A stretch of 64,000 bases of DNA, taken from NCBI RefSeq assembly GCF_032854445.1, contig NW_027018026.1:1-64000 (forward strand), given 5' to 3'. Below are positions 1 to 12,369 of the stretch, piece after piece. Numbering within the stretch: position 1 is the first letter of the stretch; each line of letters begins with the position of its first letter. The notes under the pieces were generated by a model. The model was not told the DNA's origin and did not search any database. It saw only the letters and a program-made list of their open reading frames with translations. The position numbers and the translations under genes were made by a program. Source of the DNA: Liolophura sinensis (Eukaryota > Mollusca > Polyplacophora > Chitonida > Chitonidae).

Positions 1-160
1 AGCCGGGTTTCAATTAACAAAAAGACCAGGCAAAAATGCAAAAGTGGAAAAACTGTTCCAGTGCTACTAGTAAGAGGCTAATCCGACGTATTTTTGTGAC
101 GAGAAATCGAAATGGTGCAAACTGAGTTGCTCTCCGACCAATACTTTTGGCTGTAGTGAC
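1..160 (+). repeat. Cut satellite unit at left edge
   Basis: This is the last 160 bp of a unit, matching the ends of the units that follow. It carries GGTTTCAATTAAC and the GCTACTAGTAAGAGG form of the end region, not GCTGCTGG. It shows that the array extends left of the window. Confidence 0.95.
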
Positions 161-3100
161 AATTGAATGATCATTTATGTCATAATCACGTGCACAGCAA
201 CGGCTCTTACTCCATGGAAACCAGGGAAATTAGCAATTTTTCAACAACTGCCGATACCTGGCTCAATTCCGCATCTTTTTGCACCTTATTCATGTGGGTC
301 TGTGGTCAGTTGTACTTTTTACAGCAGACTGTATCAAGTACCTTGTGTTTTTTATGTACAAATGGTGTGGTTTTTCTACACGTAGATAAAGACATTGAGA
401 TTGTCTTGGACTTAGAAGTAAGACAATTGCTGGGTGAGTTAAATGGGCTTAGCCCAAAGATTTGACGTCCTCTGGGCTACCGAAGGGCACATAACTTATA
501 GTCAAAAGTTGAATATAGTAATGACCAGTCGCGATTGTACAGAGTACAGTGTAGCCGATTTCAATTAACAAAAAGACCAGGCAAAAATGCAAAAGTGGAA
601 AAACTGTTCCAGTGCTGCTTGGTAGGAGGCTAATCCGACGTATTTTGTAATGAGAAATCGAATGGTGCAAACCGCGTTGCTCTCTGACCAATACTTTTGG
701 CTGTAGTGACAATTGAATGATCATTTATGTCATAATCACGTGCGTAGCAACGGCTCTTACTCCATGGAAACCAGGGATATTTGCAATTTTTTTAACAGCT
801 GCCGATGCCTGACCCAATTCCGCATCTTTTGGCACCTTATAAATGTGGGTCAGTGTTTAGTTGTACTTTTTACAGCAGACTGTATCAAGTACCTTGTGTT
901 TTTTATGTACAAATGGTGTGGTTTTTCTACACGTAGATAAAGACATTGAGACTGTCTTGCACTTAGAAGTAAGACTATTGCTGGGTGAGTTAAATGGGCT
1001 TGGCCCAAAGATTTGACGTCTTCTGGGGCTACCGAAGGGCACATAACTTATAGTCAAAAGTTGAATATAGTAATGACCAGTCGCGATTGTACAGAGTACA
1101 GTGTAGCCGATTTCAATTAACAAAAAGACCAGGTAAAAATGCAAAAGTGGAAAAACTGTTCCAGTGGTGCTGGTAAGAGGCTAATCCGACGTATTTTGTG
1201 ACGAGAATCGAATGGTGCAAACCGCGTTGCTCTCCGACCAATACTTTTGGCTGTAGTGACAATTGAATGATTACTCATGTCATAATCACGTGCGTAGCAA
1301 CGGCTCTTACTCCATGGAAACCAGGGAAATTTGGAATTTTTCAACAGCTGCCGATGCCTGGCTCAATTCCGCATCTTTTGGCACCTTACTGAAGTGGGTC
1401 AGTGTTCAGTTGTACTTTTTACAGCAGACTGTATCAAGTACCTTGTGTTTTTCACGTACAAATGGTGTGGTTTTTTCTACACGTAGATAAAGACATTGAG
1501 ATTGTCTTGGACTTAGAAGTAAGACAATTGCTGGGTGAGTTAAATGGGCTTAGCCCAAAGATTTGACGTCCTCTGGGCTACCGAAGGGCACATAACTTAT
1601 AGTCAAAAGTTGAATATAGTAATGACCAGTCGCGATTGTACAGAGTACAGTGTAGCCGATTTCAATTAACAAAAAGACCAGGCAAAAATGCAAAAGTGGA
1701 AAAACTGTTCCAGTGCTGCTGGTAGGAGGCTAATCCGACGTATTTTGTAATGAGAAATCGAATGGTGCAAACCGCGTTGCTCTCTGACCAATACTTTTGG
1801 CTGTTAGTGACAATTGAATGATCATTTATGTCATAATCACGTGCGTAGCAACGGCTCTTACTCCATGGAAACCAGGGGATATTTGCAATTTTTTAACAGC
1901 TGCCGATGCCTGACCCAATTCCGCATCTTTTGGCACCTTATAAATGTGGGTCAGTGTTTAGTTGTACTTTTTACAGCAGACTGTATCAAGTACCTTGTGT
2001 TTTTTATGTACAAATGGTGTGGTTTTTCTACACGTAGATAAAGACATTGAGACTGTCTTGCACTTAGAAGTAAGACTATTGCTGGGTGAGTTAAATGGGC
2101 TTGGCCCAAAGAATTTGACGTCTTCTGGGCTACCGAAGGGCACATAACTTATAGTCAAAAGTTGAATATAGTAATGACCAGTCGCGATTTGTACAGAGTA
2201 CAGTGTAGCCGATTTCAATTAACAAAAAGACCAGGCAAAAATGCAAAAGTGGAAAACTGTTCCAGTGCTGCTGGTAAGAGGCTAATCCGACGTATTTTGT
2301 GACGAGATATCTAATGGTGCAAACCGCGTTGCTCTCCGACCAATGCTTTTGGCTGTAGTGACAATTGAATGATCATTTATGTCATAATCACGTGCCCAGC
2401 AACGGCTCTTACTCCATGGAAACCAGGGAAATTTGCAATTTTTCAACAGCTGCCGATGCCTGGCTCAATTCCGCATCTTTTGGCACCTTACTGAAGTGGG
2501 TCAGTGTTCAGTTGTACTTTTTACAGCAGACTGTATCAAGTACCTTGTGTTTTTCACGTACAAATGGTGTGGTTTTTCTACACGTAGATAAAGACATTGA
2601 GATTGTCTTGCATTTAGAAGTAAGGCAATTGCTGGGTGAGTTAAATGGGCTTAGCCCAAAGATTTCAGGACTTCTGGGCTACCGAAAGGCAGATAACTTA
2701 TAGTCAAAAGTTGAATATAGTAATGACCAGTCGCGATGGTACAGAGTACAGTGTAGCCGATTTCAATTAACAAAAAGACCAGGCAAAAATGCAAAAGTGG
2801 AAAAACTGTTCCAGTGCTGCTGGTAAGAGGCTAATCCGACGTATTTTGTAATGAGAAATCGAATGGTGCAAACCGCGTTGCTCTCTGACCAATACTTTTG
2901 GCTGTAGTGACAATTGAATGATCATTTATGTCACAATCACGTGCCCAGCAACGGCTCTTACTCCATGGAAACCAGGGATATTTGCAATTTTTTAACAGCT
3001 GCCGATGCCTGGCCCAATTCCGCATCTTTTGGCACCTTATAAATGTGGGTGAGTGTTTAGTTGTACTTTTTACAGCAGACTGTATCAAGTACCTTGTGTT

Positions 3101-5660
3101 TTTTATGTACAAATGGTCTGGTTTTTCTACACGTAGATAAAGACATTGAGATTGTCTTCGACTTAGAAGTAAGACAATTGCTGGGTGAGTTAAATGGGCT
3201 TAGCCCAAAGATTTGACGTCTTCTGGGCTACCGAAGGGCACATAACATATAGTCAAAAGTTGAATATAGTAATGACCAGTCGCGATGGTACAGAGTACAG
3301 TGTAGCCGATTTCAATTAACAAAAAGACCAGGCAAAAATGCAAAAGTGGAAAAAACTGTTCCAGTGCTGCTGGTAAGAGGCTAATCCGACGTATTTTGTG
3401 ACGAGAAATCGAATGGTGCAAACCGCGTTGCTCTCCGACCAATACTTTTGGCTGTAGCGACAATTCAATGATCATTGATGTCATAATCACGTGCACCGCA
3501 ACGGCTCTTACTCCATGGAAACCAGGGATATTTGCAATTTTTCAACAGCTGCCGATGCCTGGCTCAATTCCGCATCTTTTGGCACCTTACTGAAGTGGGT
3601 CAGTGTTCAGTTGTACTTTTTACAGCAGATTGTATCAAGTACCTTGTGTTTTTTATGTACAAATGGTGTGGTTTTTTCTACACGTAGATAAAGACATTAA
3701 GATTGTCTTGCACTTAGAAGTAAGACAATTGCTGGGTGAGTTAAATGGGCTTAGCCCAAAGATTTCAGGTCTTCTGGGCTACCGAAGGGCACATAACTTA
3801 TAGTCAAAAGTTGAATATAGTAATCACCAGTCGCGATGGTACATAGTACAGTGTAGCCGATTTCAATTAACAAAAAGACCAGGCAAAAATGCAAAAGTGG
3901 AAAAACTGTTCCAGTGCTGCTGGTAAGAGGCTAATCCGACGTATTTTGTGACGAGATATCTAATGGTGCAAACCGCGTTGCTCTCCGACCAATGCTTTTG
4001 GCTGTAGTGACAATTGAATGATCATTTATGTCATAATCACGTGCCCAGCCAACGGCTCTTACTCCATGGAAACCAGGGAAATTTGCAATTTTTCAACAGC
4101 TGCCGATGCCTGGCTCAATTCCGCATCTTTTGGCACCTTACTGAAGTGGGTCAGTGTTCAGTTGTACTTTTTACAGCAGACTATATCAAGTACCTTGTGT
4201 TTTTTACGTACAAATGGTGTGGTTTTTCTACACGTAGATAAAGACATTGAGATTGTCTTGCACTTAGAAATAAGGTAATTGCTGGGTGAGTTAAATGGGC
4301 TTAGCCCAAAGATTTCAGGACTTCTGGGCTACCGAAGGGCACATAACTTATAGTCAAAAGCTGAATATAGTAATGACCAGTCGCGATTGTACAGAGTACA
4401 GTGTAGCCGATTTCAATTAACAAAAAGACCAGGCAAAAATGCAAAAGTGGAAAAAACTGTTCCAGTGCTGCTGGTAAGAGGCTAATCCGACGTATTTTGT
4501 GACGACAAATCGAATGGTGGAATCCGCGATGCTCTCCGACCAATACTTTTGGCTGTAGCGACAATTGAATGATCATTGATGTCATAATCAAGTGCACAGC
4601 AACGGCTCTTACTCCATGGAAACCAGGGATATTTGCAATTTTTTAACAGCTGCCGATGCCTGACCCAATTCCGCATCTTTTGGCACCTTATAAATGTGGG
4701 TGAATGTTTAGTTGTACTTTTTACAGCAAACTGTATCAAGTACCTTGTGTTTTTTATGTACAAATGGTGTGGTTTTTCTACACGTAGATAAAGACATTGA
4801 GGCTGTCTTGCACTTAGAAGTAAGACTATTGCTGGGTGAGTTAAATGGGCTTGGCCCAAAGATTTGACGTCTTCTGGGCTACCGAAGGGCACATAACTTA
4901 TAGTCAAAAGTTGAATATAGTAATGACCAGTCGCGATTGTACAGAGTACAGTGTAGCCGATTTCAATTAACAAAAAGACCAGGTAAAAATGCAAAAGTGG
5001 AAAAACTGTTCCAGTGCTGCTGGTAAGAGGCTAATCCGACGTATTTTGTGACGACAAATCGAATGGTGGAATCCGCGATGCTCTCCGAGCAATACTTTTG
5101 GCTGTAGCGACAATTCAATGGTCATTGATGTCATAATCACGTGCGCAGCAACGGCTCTTACTCCATGGAAACCAGGGATATTTGCAATTTTTTAACAGCT
5201 GCCGATGCCTGGCCCAATTCCGAATCTTTTGGCACCTTATAAATGTGGGTCAGTGTTTAGTTGTACTTTTTACAGCAGACTGTATCAAGTACCTTGTGTT
5301 TTTTATGTACAAATGGTCTGGTTTTTCTACACGTAGATAAAGACATTGAGATTGTCTTGGACTTAGAAGTAAGACAATTGCTGGGTGAGTTAAATGGGCT
5401 TGGCCCAAAGATTTCAGGTCTTCTGGGCTACCGAAGGGCACATAACATATAGTCAAAAGTTGAATATAGTAATGACCAGTCGCGATTGTACAGAGTACAG
5501 TGTAGCCGATTTCAATTAACAAAAAGACCAGGCAAAAATGCAAAAGTGGAAAAACTGTTCCAGTGCTGCTGGTAAGAGACTAATCCGACGTATTTTGTGA
5601 CGAGAAATCGAATGGTGCAAACCGCGTTGCTCTCCGACCAATACTTTTGGCTGTAGCGAC
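161..5660 (+). repeat. Satellite segment with dimeric order
   Basis: Ten units start at 161, 711, 1261, 1812, 2363, 2912, 3462, 4012, 4563 and 5112, all 549-551 bp. Types tend to alternate. One type has GATATTTGC, CTGACCCAATT, ATAAATGTGGG and the GACTATTGC form (711, 1812, 4563). The other has GAAATTTGC and CTGAAGTGGG (1261, 2363, 4012). The unit at 161 belongs to the TTATTCATGTGGG class common between 6 and 26 kb. Variants shared by neighbours are mostly unit-wide, as expected when homogenisation acts on pairs of units. Confidence 0.85.
360..2236 (+). repeat. Dimeric higher-order repeat, two copies, period ~1.10 kb
   Basis: About 360-1130 matches about 1460-2236 apart from small indels. Shared markers include GACGTCCTCTGGG followed by a GGTAGGAGG end region, TTTTGTAATGAGAAATCG, CTCTCTGACC, CTGACCCAATT and GAGACTGTCTTGCAC, in the same order. 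The match is lost after the ends of the units at 711 and 1812, where the second copy has GACGAGATATCTAATGG. The edges are estimated by eye to within about 50 bp. Confidence 0.75.
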
Positions 5661-6758
5661 AATTGAATGATCATTGATGTCATAATCAAGGGCACAGCAA
5701 CGGCTCTTACTCCATGGAAACCAGGGATATTTGCAATTTTTTAACAGCTGCCGATGCCTGGCCCAATTCCGCATCTTTTGGCACCTTATAAATGTGGGTC
5801 AGTGTTTAGCTGTACTTTTTACTGTATCAAGTACCTTGTGTTTTTTATGTACAAATGGTCTGATTTTTCTACACGTAGATAAAGACATTGAGATTGTCTT
5901 GGACTTAGAAGTAAGACAATTGCTGGGTGAGTTAAATGGGCTTGGCCCAAAGATTTCAGGTCTTCTGAGCTACCGAAGGGCACACAACTTATAGTCAAAA
6001 GTTGAATATAGTAATGACCAGTCGCGATTGTACAGAGTACAGTGTAGCCGGTTTCAATTAACAAAAAGACCAGGCAAAAATGCAAAAGTGGAAAAACTGT
6101 TCCAGTGCTACTAGTAAGAGGCTAATCCGACGTATTTTGTGACGAGAAATCGAATGGTGCAAACTGAGTTGCTCTCCGACCAATACTTTTGGCTGTAGTG
6201 ACAATTGAATGATCATTTATGTCATAATCACGTGCACAGCAACGGCTCTTACTCCATGGAAACCAGGGAAATTTGCAATTTTTCAACAACTGCGGATACC
6301 TGGCTCAATTCCGCATCTTTTTGCACCTTATTCATGTGGGTCTGTGGTCAGTTGTACTTTTTACAGCAGACTGTATCAAGTACCTTGTGTTTTTTATGTA
6401 CAAATGGTCTGGTTTTTCTACACGTAGATAAAGACATTGAGATTGTCTTGCACTTAGAAGTAAGACAATTGCTGGGTGAGTTAAATGGGCTTAGCCCAAA
6501 GATTTGACGTCCTCTGGGCTACCGAAGGGCACATAACTTATAGTCAAAAGTTGAATATAGTAATGACCAGTCGGGATTGTACAGAGTACAGTGTAGCCGG
6601 TTTCAATTAACAAAAAGACCAGGCAAAAATGCAAAAGTGGAAGAACTGTTCCAGTGCTACTAGTAAGAGGCTAATCCGACGTATTTTGTGACGAGAAATC
6701 GAATGGTGCAAACTGAGTTGCTCTCCGACCAATACTTTTGGCTGTAGTGACAATTGAA

Positions 6759-6783
6759 TGATCATTTATGTCATAATCACGTG
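6759..6783. other. Conserved inverted repeat and CACGTG palindrome (representative)
   Basis: TGATCAT and ATAATCA form an imperfect inverted repeat around a 7-base spacer, and the right arm runs into CACGTG. The CACGTG core could bind basic helix-loop-helix proteins, but that is only a motif match. Most units keep CACGTG. Type D units have AATCAAGGGC or AATCAAGTGC, the first units of the right-hand trimer have AATCTCATGC, and 42959, 48338 and 54742 have single losses. Confidence 0.5.
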
Positions 6784-7034
6784 CACAGCAACGGCTCTTA
6801 CTCCATGGAAACCAGGGAAATTTGCAATTTTTCAACAACTGCCGATACCTGGCTCAATTCCGCATCTTTTTGCACCTTATTCATGTGGGTCTGTGGTCAG
6901 TTGTACTTTTTACAGCAGACTGTATCAAGTACCTTGTGTTTTTTATGTACAAATGGTGTGGTTTTTCTACACGTAGATAAAGACATTGAGATTGTCTTGG
7001 ACTTAGAAGTAAGACAATTGCTGGGTGAGTTAAA

Positions 7035-7047
7035 TGGGCTTGGCCCA
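7035..7047. other. Short hairpin TGGGC-TTG-GCCCA (representative)
   Basis: Five-base arms flank a TTG loop here and a TTA loop in many other units, so the loop varies while the arms stay. Units with TTAGCTCAAAG (for example 9912, 20601, 43774, 47504) have one arm mismatch, and the unit at 37727 has lost the left arm. Confidence 0.5.
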
Positions 7048-7126
7048 AAGATTTCAGGTCTTCTGGGCTACCGAAAGGCACATAACATATAGTCAAAAGT
7101 TGAATATAGTAATGACCAGTCGCGAT

Positions 7127-7139
7127 TGTACAGAGTACA
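7127..7139. other. Short hairpin TGTAC-AGA-GTACA (representative)
   Basis: Perfect five-base arms flank an AGA loop, present in nearly all units. Some units have an ATA loop (TACATAGTAC, for example near 38092 and 44958), which keeps the arms. The first units of the right-hand trimer have TGTACAGAGGAAAG (near 57288, 58936, 60592, 62245), which breaks the right arm. Confidence 0.5.
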
Positions 7140-8943
7140 GTGTAGCCGATTTCAATTAACAAAAAGACCAGGCAAAAATGCAAAAGTGGAAAAACTGTTC
7201 CAGTGCTGCTGGTAAGAAGCTAATCCGACGTATTTTGTGACGAGAAATCGAATGGTGCAAACCGCGTTGCTCTCCGACCAATACTTTTGGCTGTAGCGAC
7301 AATTGAATGATCATTGATGTCATAATCAAGGCACAGCAACGGCTCTACTCCATGGAAACCAGGGATATTTGCAATTTTTTAACAGCTGCCGATGCCTGGC
7401 CCAATTCCGCATCTTTTGGCACCTTATAAATGTGGGGTCAGTGTTTAGCTGTACTTTTTACTGTATCAAGTACCTTGTGTTTTTTATGTACAAATGGTTC
7501 TGATTTTTTCTACACGTAGATAAAGACATTGAGATTGTCTTGGACTTAGAAGTAAGACAATTGCTGGGTGAGTTAAATGGGGCTTGGCCCAAAGATTTCA
7601 GGTCTTCTGAGCTACCGAAGGGCACACAACTTATAGTCAAAAGTTGAATATAGTAATGACCAGTCGCGATTGTACAGAGTACAGTGTAGCCGGTTTCAAT
7701 TAACAAAAAGACCAGGCAAAAATGCAAAAGTGGAAAAACTGTTCCAGTGCTACTAGTAAGAGGCTAATCCGACGTATTTTGTGACGAGAAATCGAATGTG
7801 CAAACTGAGTTGCTCTCCGACCAATACTTTTGGCTGTAGTGACAATTGAATGATCATTTATGTCATAATCACGTGCACAGCAACGGCTCTTACTCCATGG
7901 AAACCAGGGAAATTTGCAATTTTTCAACAACTGCCGATACCTGGCTCAATTCCGCATCTTTTTGCACCTTATTCATGTGGGTCTGTGGTCAGTTGTACTT
8001 TTTACAGCAGACTGTATCAAGTACCTTGTGTTTTTTATGTACAAATGGTCTGGTTTTTCTACACGTAGATAAAGACATTGAGATTGTCTTGCACTTAGAA
8101 GTAAGACAATTGCTGGGTGAGTTAAATGGGCTTAGCCCAAAGATTTGACGTCCTCTGGGCTACCGAAGGGCACATAACTTATAGTCAAAAGTTGAATATA
8201 GTAATGACCAGTCGCGATTGTACAGAGTACAGTGTAGCCGATTTCAATTAACAAAAAGACCAGGCAAAAATGCAAAAGTGGAAAAACTGTTCCAGTGCTG
8301 CTGGTAGGAGGCTAATCCGACGTATTTTGTAATGAGAAATCGAATGGTGCAAACCGCGTTGCTCTCTGACCAATACTTTTGGCTGTAGTGTCAATTGAAT
8401 GATCATTTATGTCATAATCACGTGCGTAGCAACGGCTCTTACTCCATGGAAACCAGGGATATTTGCAATTTTTTAACAGCTGCCGATGCCTGACCCAATT
8501 CCGCATCTTTTGGCACCTTATAAATGTGGGTGAATGTTTAGTTGTACTTTTTACAGCAGACTGTATCAAGTACCTTGTGTTTTTTATGTACAAATGGTGT
8601 GGTTTTTCTACACGTAGATAAAGACATTGAGACTGTCTTGCACTTAGAAGTAAGACTATTGCTGGGTGAGTAAAATGGGCTTGGCCTAAAGATTTGACGT
8701 CTTCTGGGCTACCGAAGGGCACATAACTTATAGTCAAAAGTTGGATATAGTAATGACCAGTCGCGATTGTACAGAGTACAGTGTAGCCGATTTCAATTAA
8801 CAAAAAGACCAGGTAAAAATGCAAAAGTGAAAAAAAACTGTTCCAGTGCTGCTGTTAAGAGGCTAATCCGACGCATTTTGTGACGAGAAATCGAATGGTG
8901 CAAACCGCGTTGCTCTCCGACCTAAACTTTTGGGTGTAGTGAC

Positions 8944-9631
8944 AATTGAATGATCATTTATGTCATAATCACGTGCCCAGCAACGGCTCTTACTCCATGG
9001 AAACCAGGGAAATTTGCAATTTTTCAACAGCTGCCGATGCCTGGCTCAATTCTGCATCTTTTGGCACCTTATAAATGTGGGTCAGTGTTTAGTTGTACTT
9101 TTTACAGCAGACTGTATCATGTACCTTGTGTTTTTTATGTACAAATGGTCTGGTTTTTCTACACGTAGATAAAGACATTGAGATTGTCTTGGACTTAGAA
9201 GTAAGACAATTGCTGGGTGAGTTAAATGGGCTTGGACTTTTTACAGCAGACTGTATCAAGTACGTTGTGTTTTTTATGTACAAATGGTCTGGTTTTTCTA
9301 CACGTAGATAAAGACATTGAGATTGTCTTGCACTTAGAAGTAAGACAATTGCTGGGTGAGTTAAATGGGCTTAGCCTAAAGATTTCAGGTCTTCTGGGCT
9401 ACCGAAGGGCACATAACTTATAGTCAAAAGTTGAATATAGTAATGACCAGTCGGGATTGTACAGAGTACAGTGTAGCCGGTTTCAATTAACAAAAAGACC
9501 AGGTAAAAATGCAAAAGTGGAAGAACTGTTCCAGTGCTACTAGTAAGAGGCTAATCCAACGTATTTTGTGACGAGAAATCGAATGGTGCAATCCGCGTTG
9601 CTCCCCAACCAATACTTTTGGCTGTAGCGAC
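8944..9631 (+). repeat. Long unit (688 bp) with 139-bp internal duplication
   Basis: The segment starting ACTTTTTACAGCAG at 9097 restarts at 9236 after GGGCTTGG, giving two adjacent copies of 139 bp. Elsewhere the unit is normal. The first copy carries ATCATGTACC and the second carries AAGTACGTTG. The insert is not a multiple of 3. Confidence 0.95.
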
Positions 9632-11277
9632 AATTGAATGATCATTTATGTCATAATCACGTGCGTAGCAACGGCTCTTACTCCATGGAAACCAGGGAAA
9701 TTTGCAATTTGTCAACAGCTGCCGATGCCTGGCTCAATTCCGAATCTTTTGGCACCTTACTTAAGTGGGTCAGTGTTCAGTTGTACTTTTTACAGCAGAC
9801 TGTATCAAGTACCTTGTGTTTTTCATGTACAAATGGTCTGGTTTTTCTACACGTAGATAAAGACATTGAGATTGTCTTTGACTTAGAAGTAAGGCAATTG
9901 CTGGGTGAGTTAAATGGGCTTAGCTCAAAGATTTCAGGTCTTCTGGGCTACCGAAGGGCACATAACTTATAGTCAAAAGTTGAATATAGTAATGACCAGT
10001 CGCGATTGTACAGAGTACAGTGTAGCCGATTTCAATTAACAAAAAGACCAGGCAAAAATGCAAAAGTGGAAAAACTGTTCCAGTGCTGCTGGTAAGAGGC
10101 TAATCCGACGTATTTTGTGACGAGAAATCGAATGGTGCAAACCGCGTTGCTCTCCGACCAATACTTTTGGCTGTAGCGACAATTCAATGATCATTTATGT
10201 CATAATCACGTGCACAGCAACGGCTCTTACTCCATGGAAACCAGGGATATTTGCAATTTTTAAACAGCTGCCGATGCCTGGCCCAATTCCGCATCTTTTG
10301 GCACCTTATAAATGTGGGTCAGTGTTTAGTTGTACTTTTTACAGCAGACTGTATCAAGTACCTTGTGTTTTTTATGTACAAATGGTCTGGTTTTTCTACA
10401 CGTAGATAAAGACATTGAGATTGTCTTGGACTTAGAAGTAAGACAATTGCTGGGTGAGTTAAATGGGCTGAGCCCAAAGATTTCAGGTCTTCTGGGCTAC
10501 CGAAGGGCACATAACTTATAGTCAAAAGTTGAATATAGTAATGACCAGTCGCGATTGTACAGAGTACAGTGTAGCCGGTTTCAATTAACAAAAAGACCAG
10601 GCAAAAATGCAAAAGTGGAAAAACTGTTCCAGTGCTACTAGTAGGAGGCTAATCCGACGTATTTTGTGACGACAAATCGAATGGTGCAAACCGCGTTGCT
10701 CTCCGACCAATACTTTTGCCTGTAGTGACAATTGAATGATCATTGATGTCATAATCACGTGCACAGCAACGGCTCTTACTCCATGGAAACCAGTTAAATT
10801 TGCAATTTTTCCACAGCTGCCGATGCCTGGCCCAATTCCGAATCTTTTGGCTCCTTATTCATGTGCGTCTGTGGTCAGTTGTACTTTTACAGCAGACTGT
10901 ATCAAGTACCTTGTGTTTTTTATGTACAAATGGTCTGGTTTTTCTACACGTAGATAAAGACATTGACATTGTCTTGCACTTAGAAGTAAGACAATTGCTG
11001 GGTGAGTTAAATGGGCTTAGCCCAAAGATTTGACGTCTTCTGGGCTACCGAAGGGCACATAACTTATAGTCAAAAGTTGAATATAGTAATGACCAGTCGC
11101 GATTGTACAGAGTACAGTGTAGCCGATTTCAATTAACAAAAAGACCAGGTAAAAATGCAAAAGTGGAAAAACTGTTCCAGTGCTGCTGGTAAGAAGCTAA
11201 TCCGACGTATTTTGTGACGAGAAATCGAATGGTGCAAACCGCGTTGCTCTCCGACCAATACTTTTGGCTGTAGCGAC

Positions 11278-11819
11278 AATTGAATGATCATTGATGTCAT
11301 AATCAAGGGCACAGCAACGGCTCTTACTCCATGGAAACCAGGGATATTTGCAATTTTTTAACAGCTGCCGATGCCTGGCCCAATTCCGCATCTTTTGGCA
11401 CCTTATAAATGTGGGTCAGTGTTTAGCTGTACTTTTTACTGTATCAAGTACCTTGTGTTTTTTATGTACAAATGGTCTGGTTTTTCTACACGTAGATAAA
11501 GACATTGAGATTGTCTTGCACTTAGAAGTAAGACAATTGCTGGGTGAGTTAAATGGGCTTAGCCCAAAGATTTGACGTCCTCTGGGCTACCGAAGGGCAC
11601 ATAACTTATAGTCAAAAGTTGAATATAGTAATGACCAGTCGCGATTGTACAGAGTACAGTGTAGCCGATTTCAATTAACAAAAAGACCAGGCAAAAATGC
11701 AAAAGTGGAAAAACTGTTCCAGTGCTGCTGGTAGGAGGCTAATCCGACGTATTTTGTAATGAGAAATCGAATGGTGCAAACCGCGTTGCTCTCTGACCAA
11801 TACTTTTGGCTGTAGTGTC
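11278..11819 (+). repeat. Chimeric unit: type D head, type E tail
   Basis: The left part has the D markers AATCAAGGGCACAGC, GATATTTGC and the 7-bp deletion at about 11437. The right part has the E markers CTGGTTTTTC, CTTGCACTTAG and GACGTCCTCTGGG, and is followed by an F-like unit as E normally is. The switch lies between about 11441 and 11480. This is what an unequal exchange that removes one unit from a D-E pair would leave. The same chimera is present at 21957-22498 within the duplicated block. Confidence 0.75.
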
Positions 11820-12369
11820 AATTGAATGATCATTTATGTCATAATCACGTGCGTAGCAACGGCTCTTACTCCATGGAAACCAGGGATATTTGCAATTTTT
11901 TAACAGCTGCCGATGCCTGACCCAATTCCGCATCTTTTGGCACCTTATAAATGTGGGTGAATGTTTAGTTGTACTTTTTACAGCAGACTGTATCAAGTAC
12001 CTTGTGTTTTTTATGTACAAATGGTGTGGTTTTTCTACACGTAGATAAAGACATTGAGACTGTCTTGCACTTAGAAGTAAGACTATTGCTGGGTGAGTAA
12101 AATGGGCTTGGCCCAAAGATTTGACGTCTTCTGGGCTACCGAAGGGCACATAACTTATAGTCTAAAGTTGGATATAGTAATGACCAGTCGCGATTGTACA
12201 GAGTACAGTGTAGCCGATTTCAATTAACAAAAAGACCAGGTAAAAATGCAAAAGTGAAAAAAACTGTTCCAGTGCTGCTGTTAAGAGGCTAATCCGACGT
12301 ATTTTGTGACGAGAAATCGAATGGTGCAAACCGCGTTGCTCTCCGACCTAAACTTTTGGGTGTACTGAC

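Larger units (their letters stand above)
6752..7300 (+). repeat. Representative 549-bp satellite unit
   Basis: This unit is close to the consensus and serves as reference. In order it holds the start motif AATTGAATGATCA, an imperfect inverted repeat (6759-6765 with 6773-6779), the palindrome CACGTG (6778-6783), CCATGG, a T-rich tract, the ACAGCAGACTGTATCAAG block that carries the 7-bp deletion and the start of the 139-bp duplication in other units, a TGGGC-TTG-GCCCA hairpin (7035-7047), a TGTAC-AGA-GTACA hairpin (7127-7139), an A-rich stretch around AACAAAAAGACC, and a CpG-rich end around CCGACG and CCGCG. G+C is about 41%. The length 549 is divisible by 3, so a reading frame is kept from unit to unit when length does not vary. 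Confidence 0.93.

Noticed and set aside
6752-7300. Unit as a solo LTR or retroelement fragment
   Set aside because: There is no TG...CA terminal structure at a fixed unit edge, no primer-binding site or polypurine tract beside it and no recognisable retroelement protein. The two unusually open frames keep a decayed coding origin possible but unproven.
7190-7300. RNA polymerase III promoter or tRNA-derived origin, from GAAATCGAATGG resembling a B box
   Set aside because: It does not fit the GWTCRANNC consensus, there is no A box at the right distance and no cloverleaf can be drawn.
6752-7300. CENP-B box
   Set aside because: No site in the unit, on either strand, fits the required TTCG...A..CGGG core.
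6752-7300. Three internal 183-bp sub-repeats
   Set aside because: Comparing the three thirds by eye shows no sustained similarity beyond short AT-rich words.
8944-9631. Transposon insertion in the long units
   Set aside because: The extra 139 bp is a direct duplication of the adjacent satellite segment, with no terminal inverted repeats or foreign sequence.
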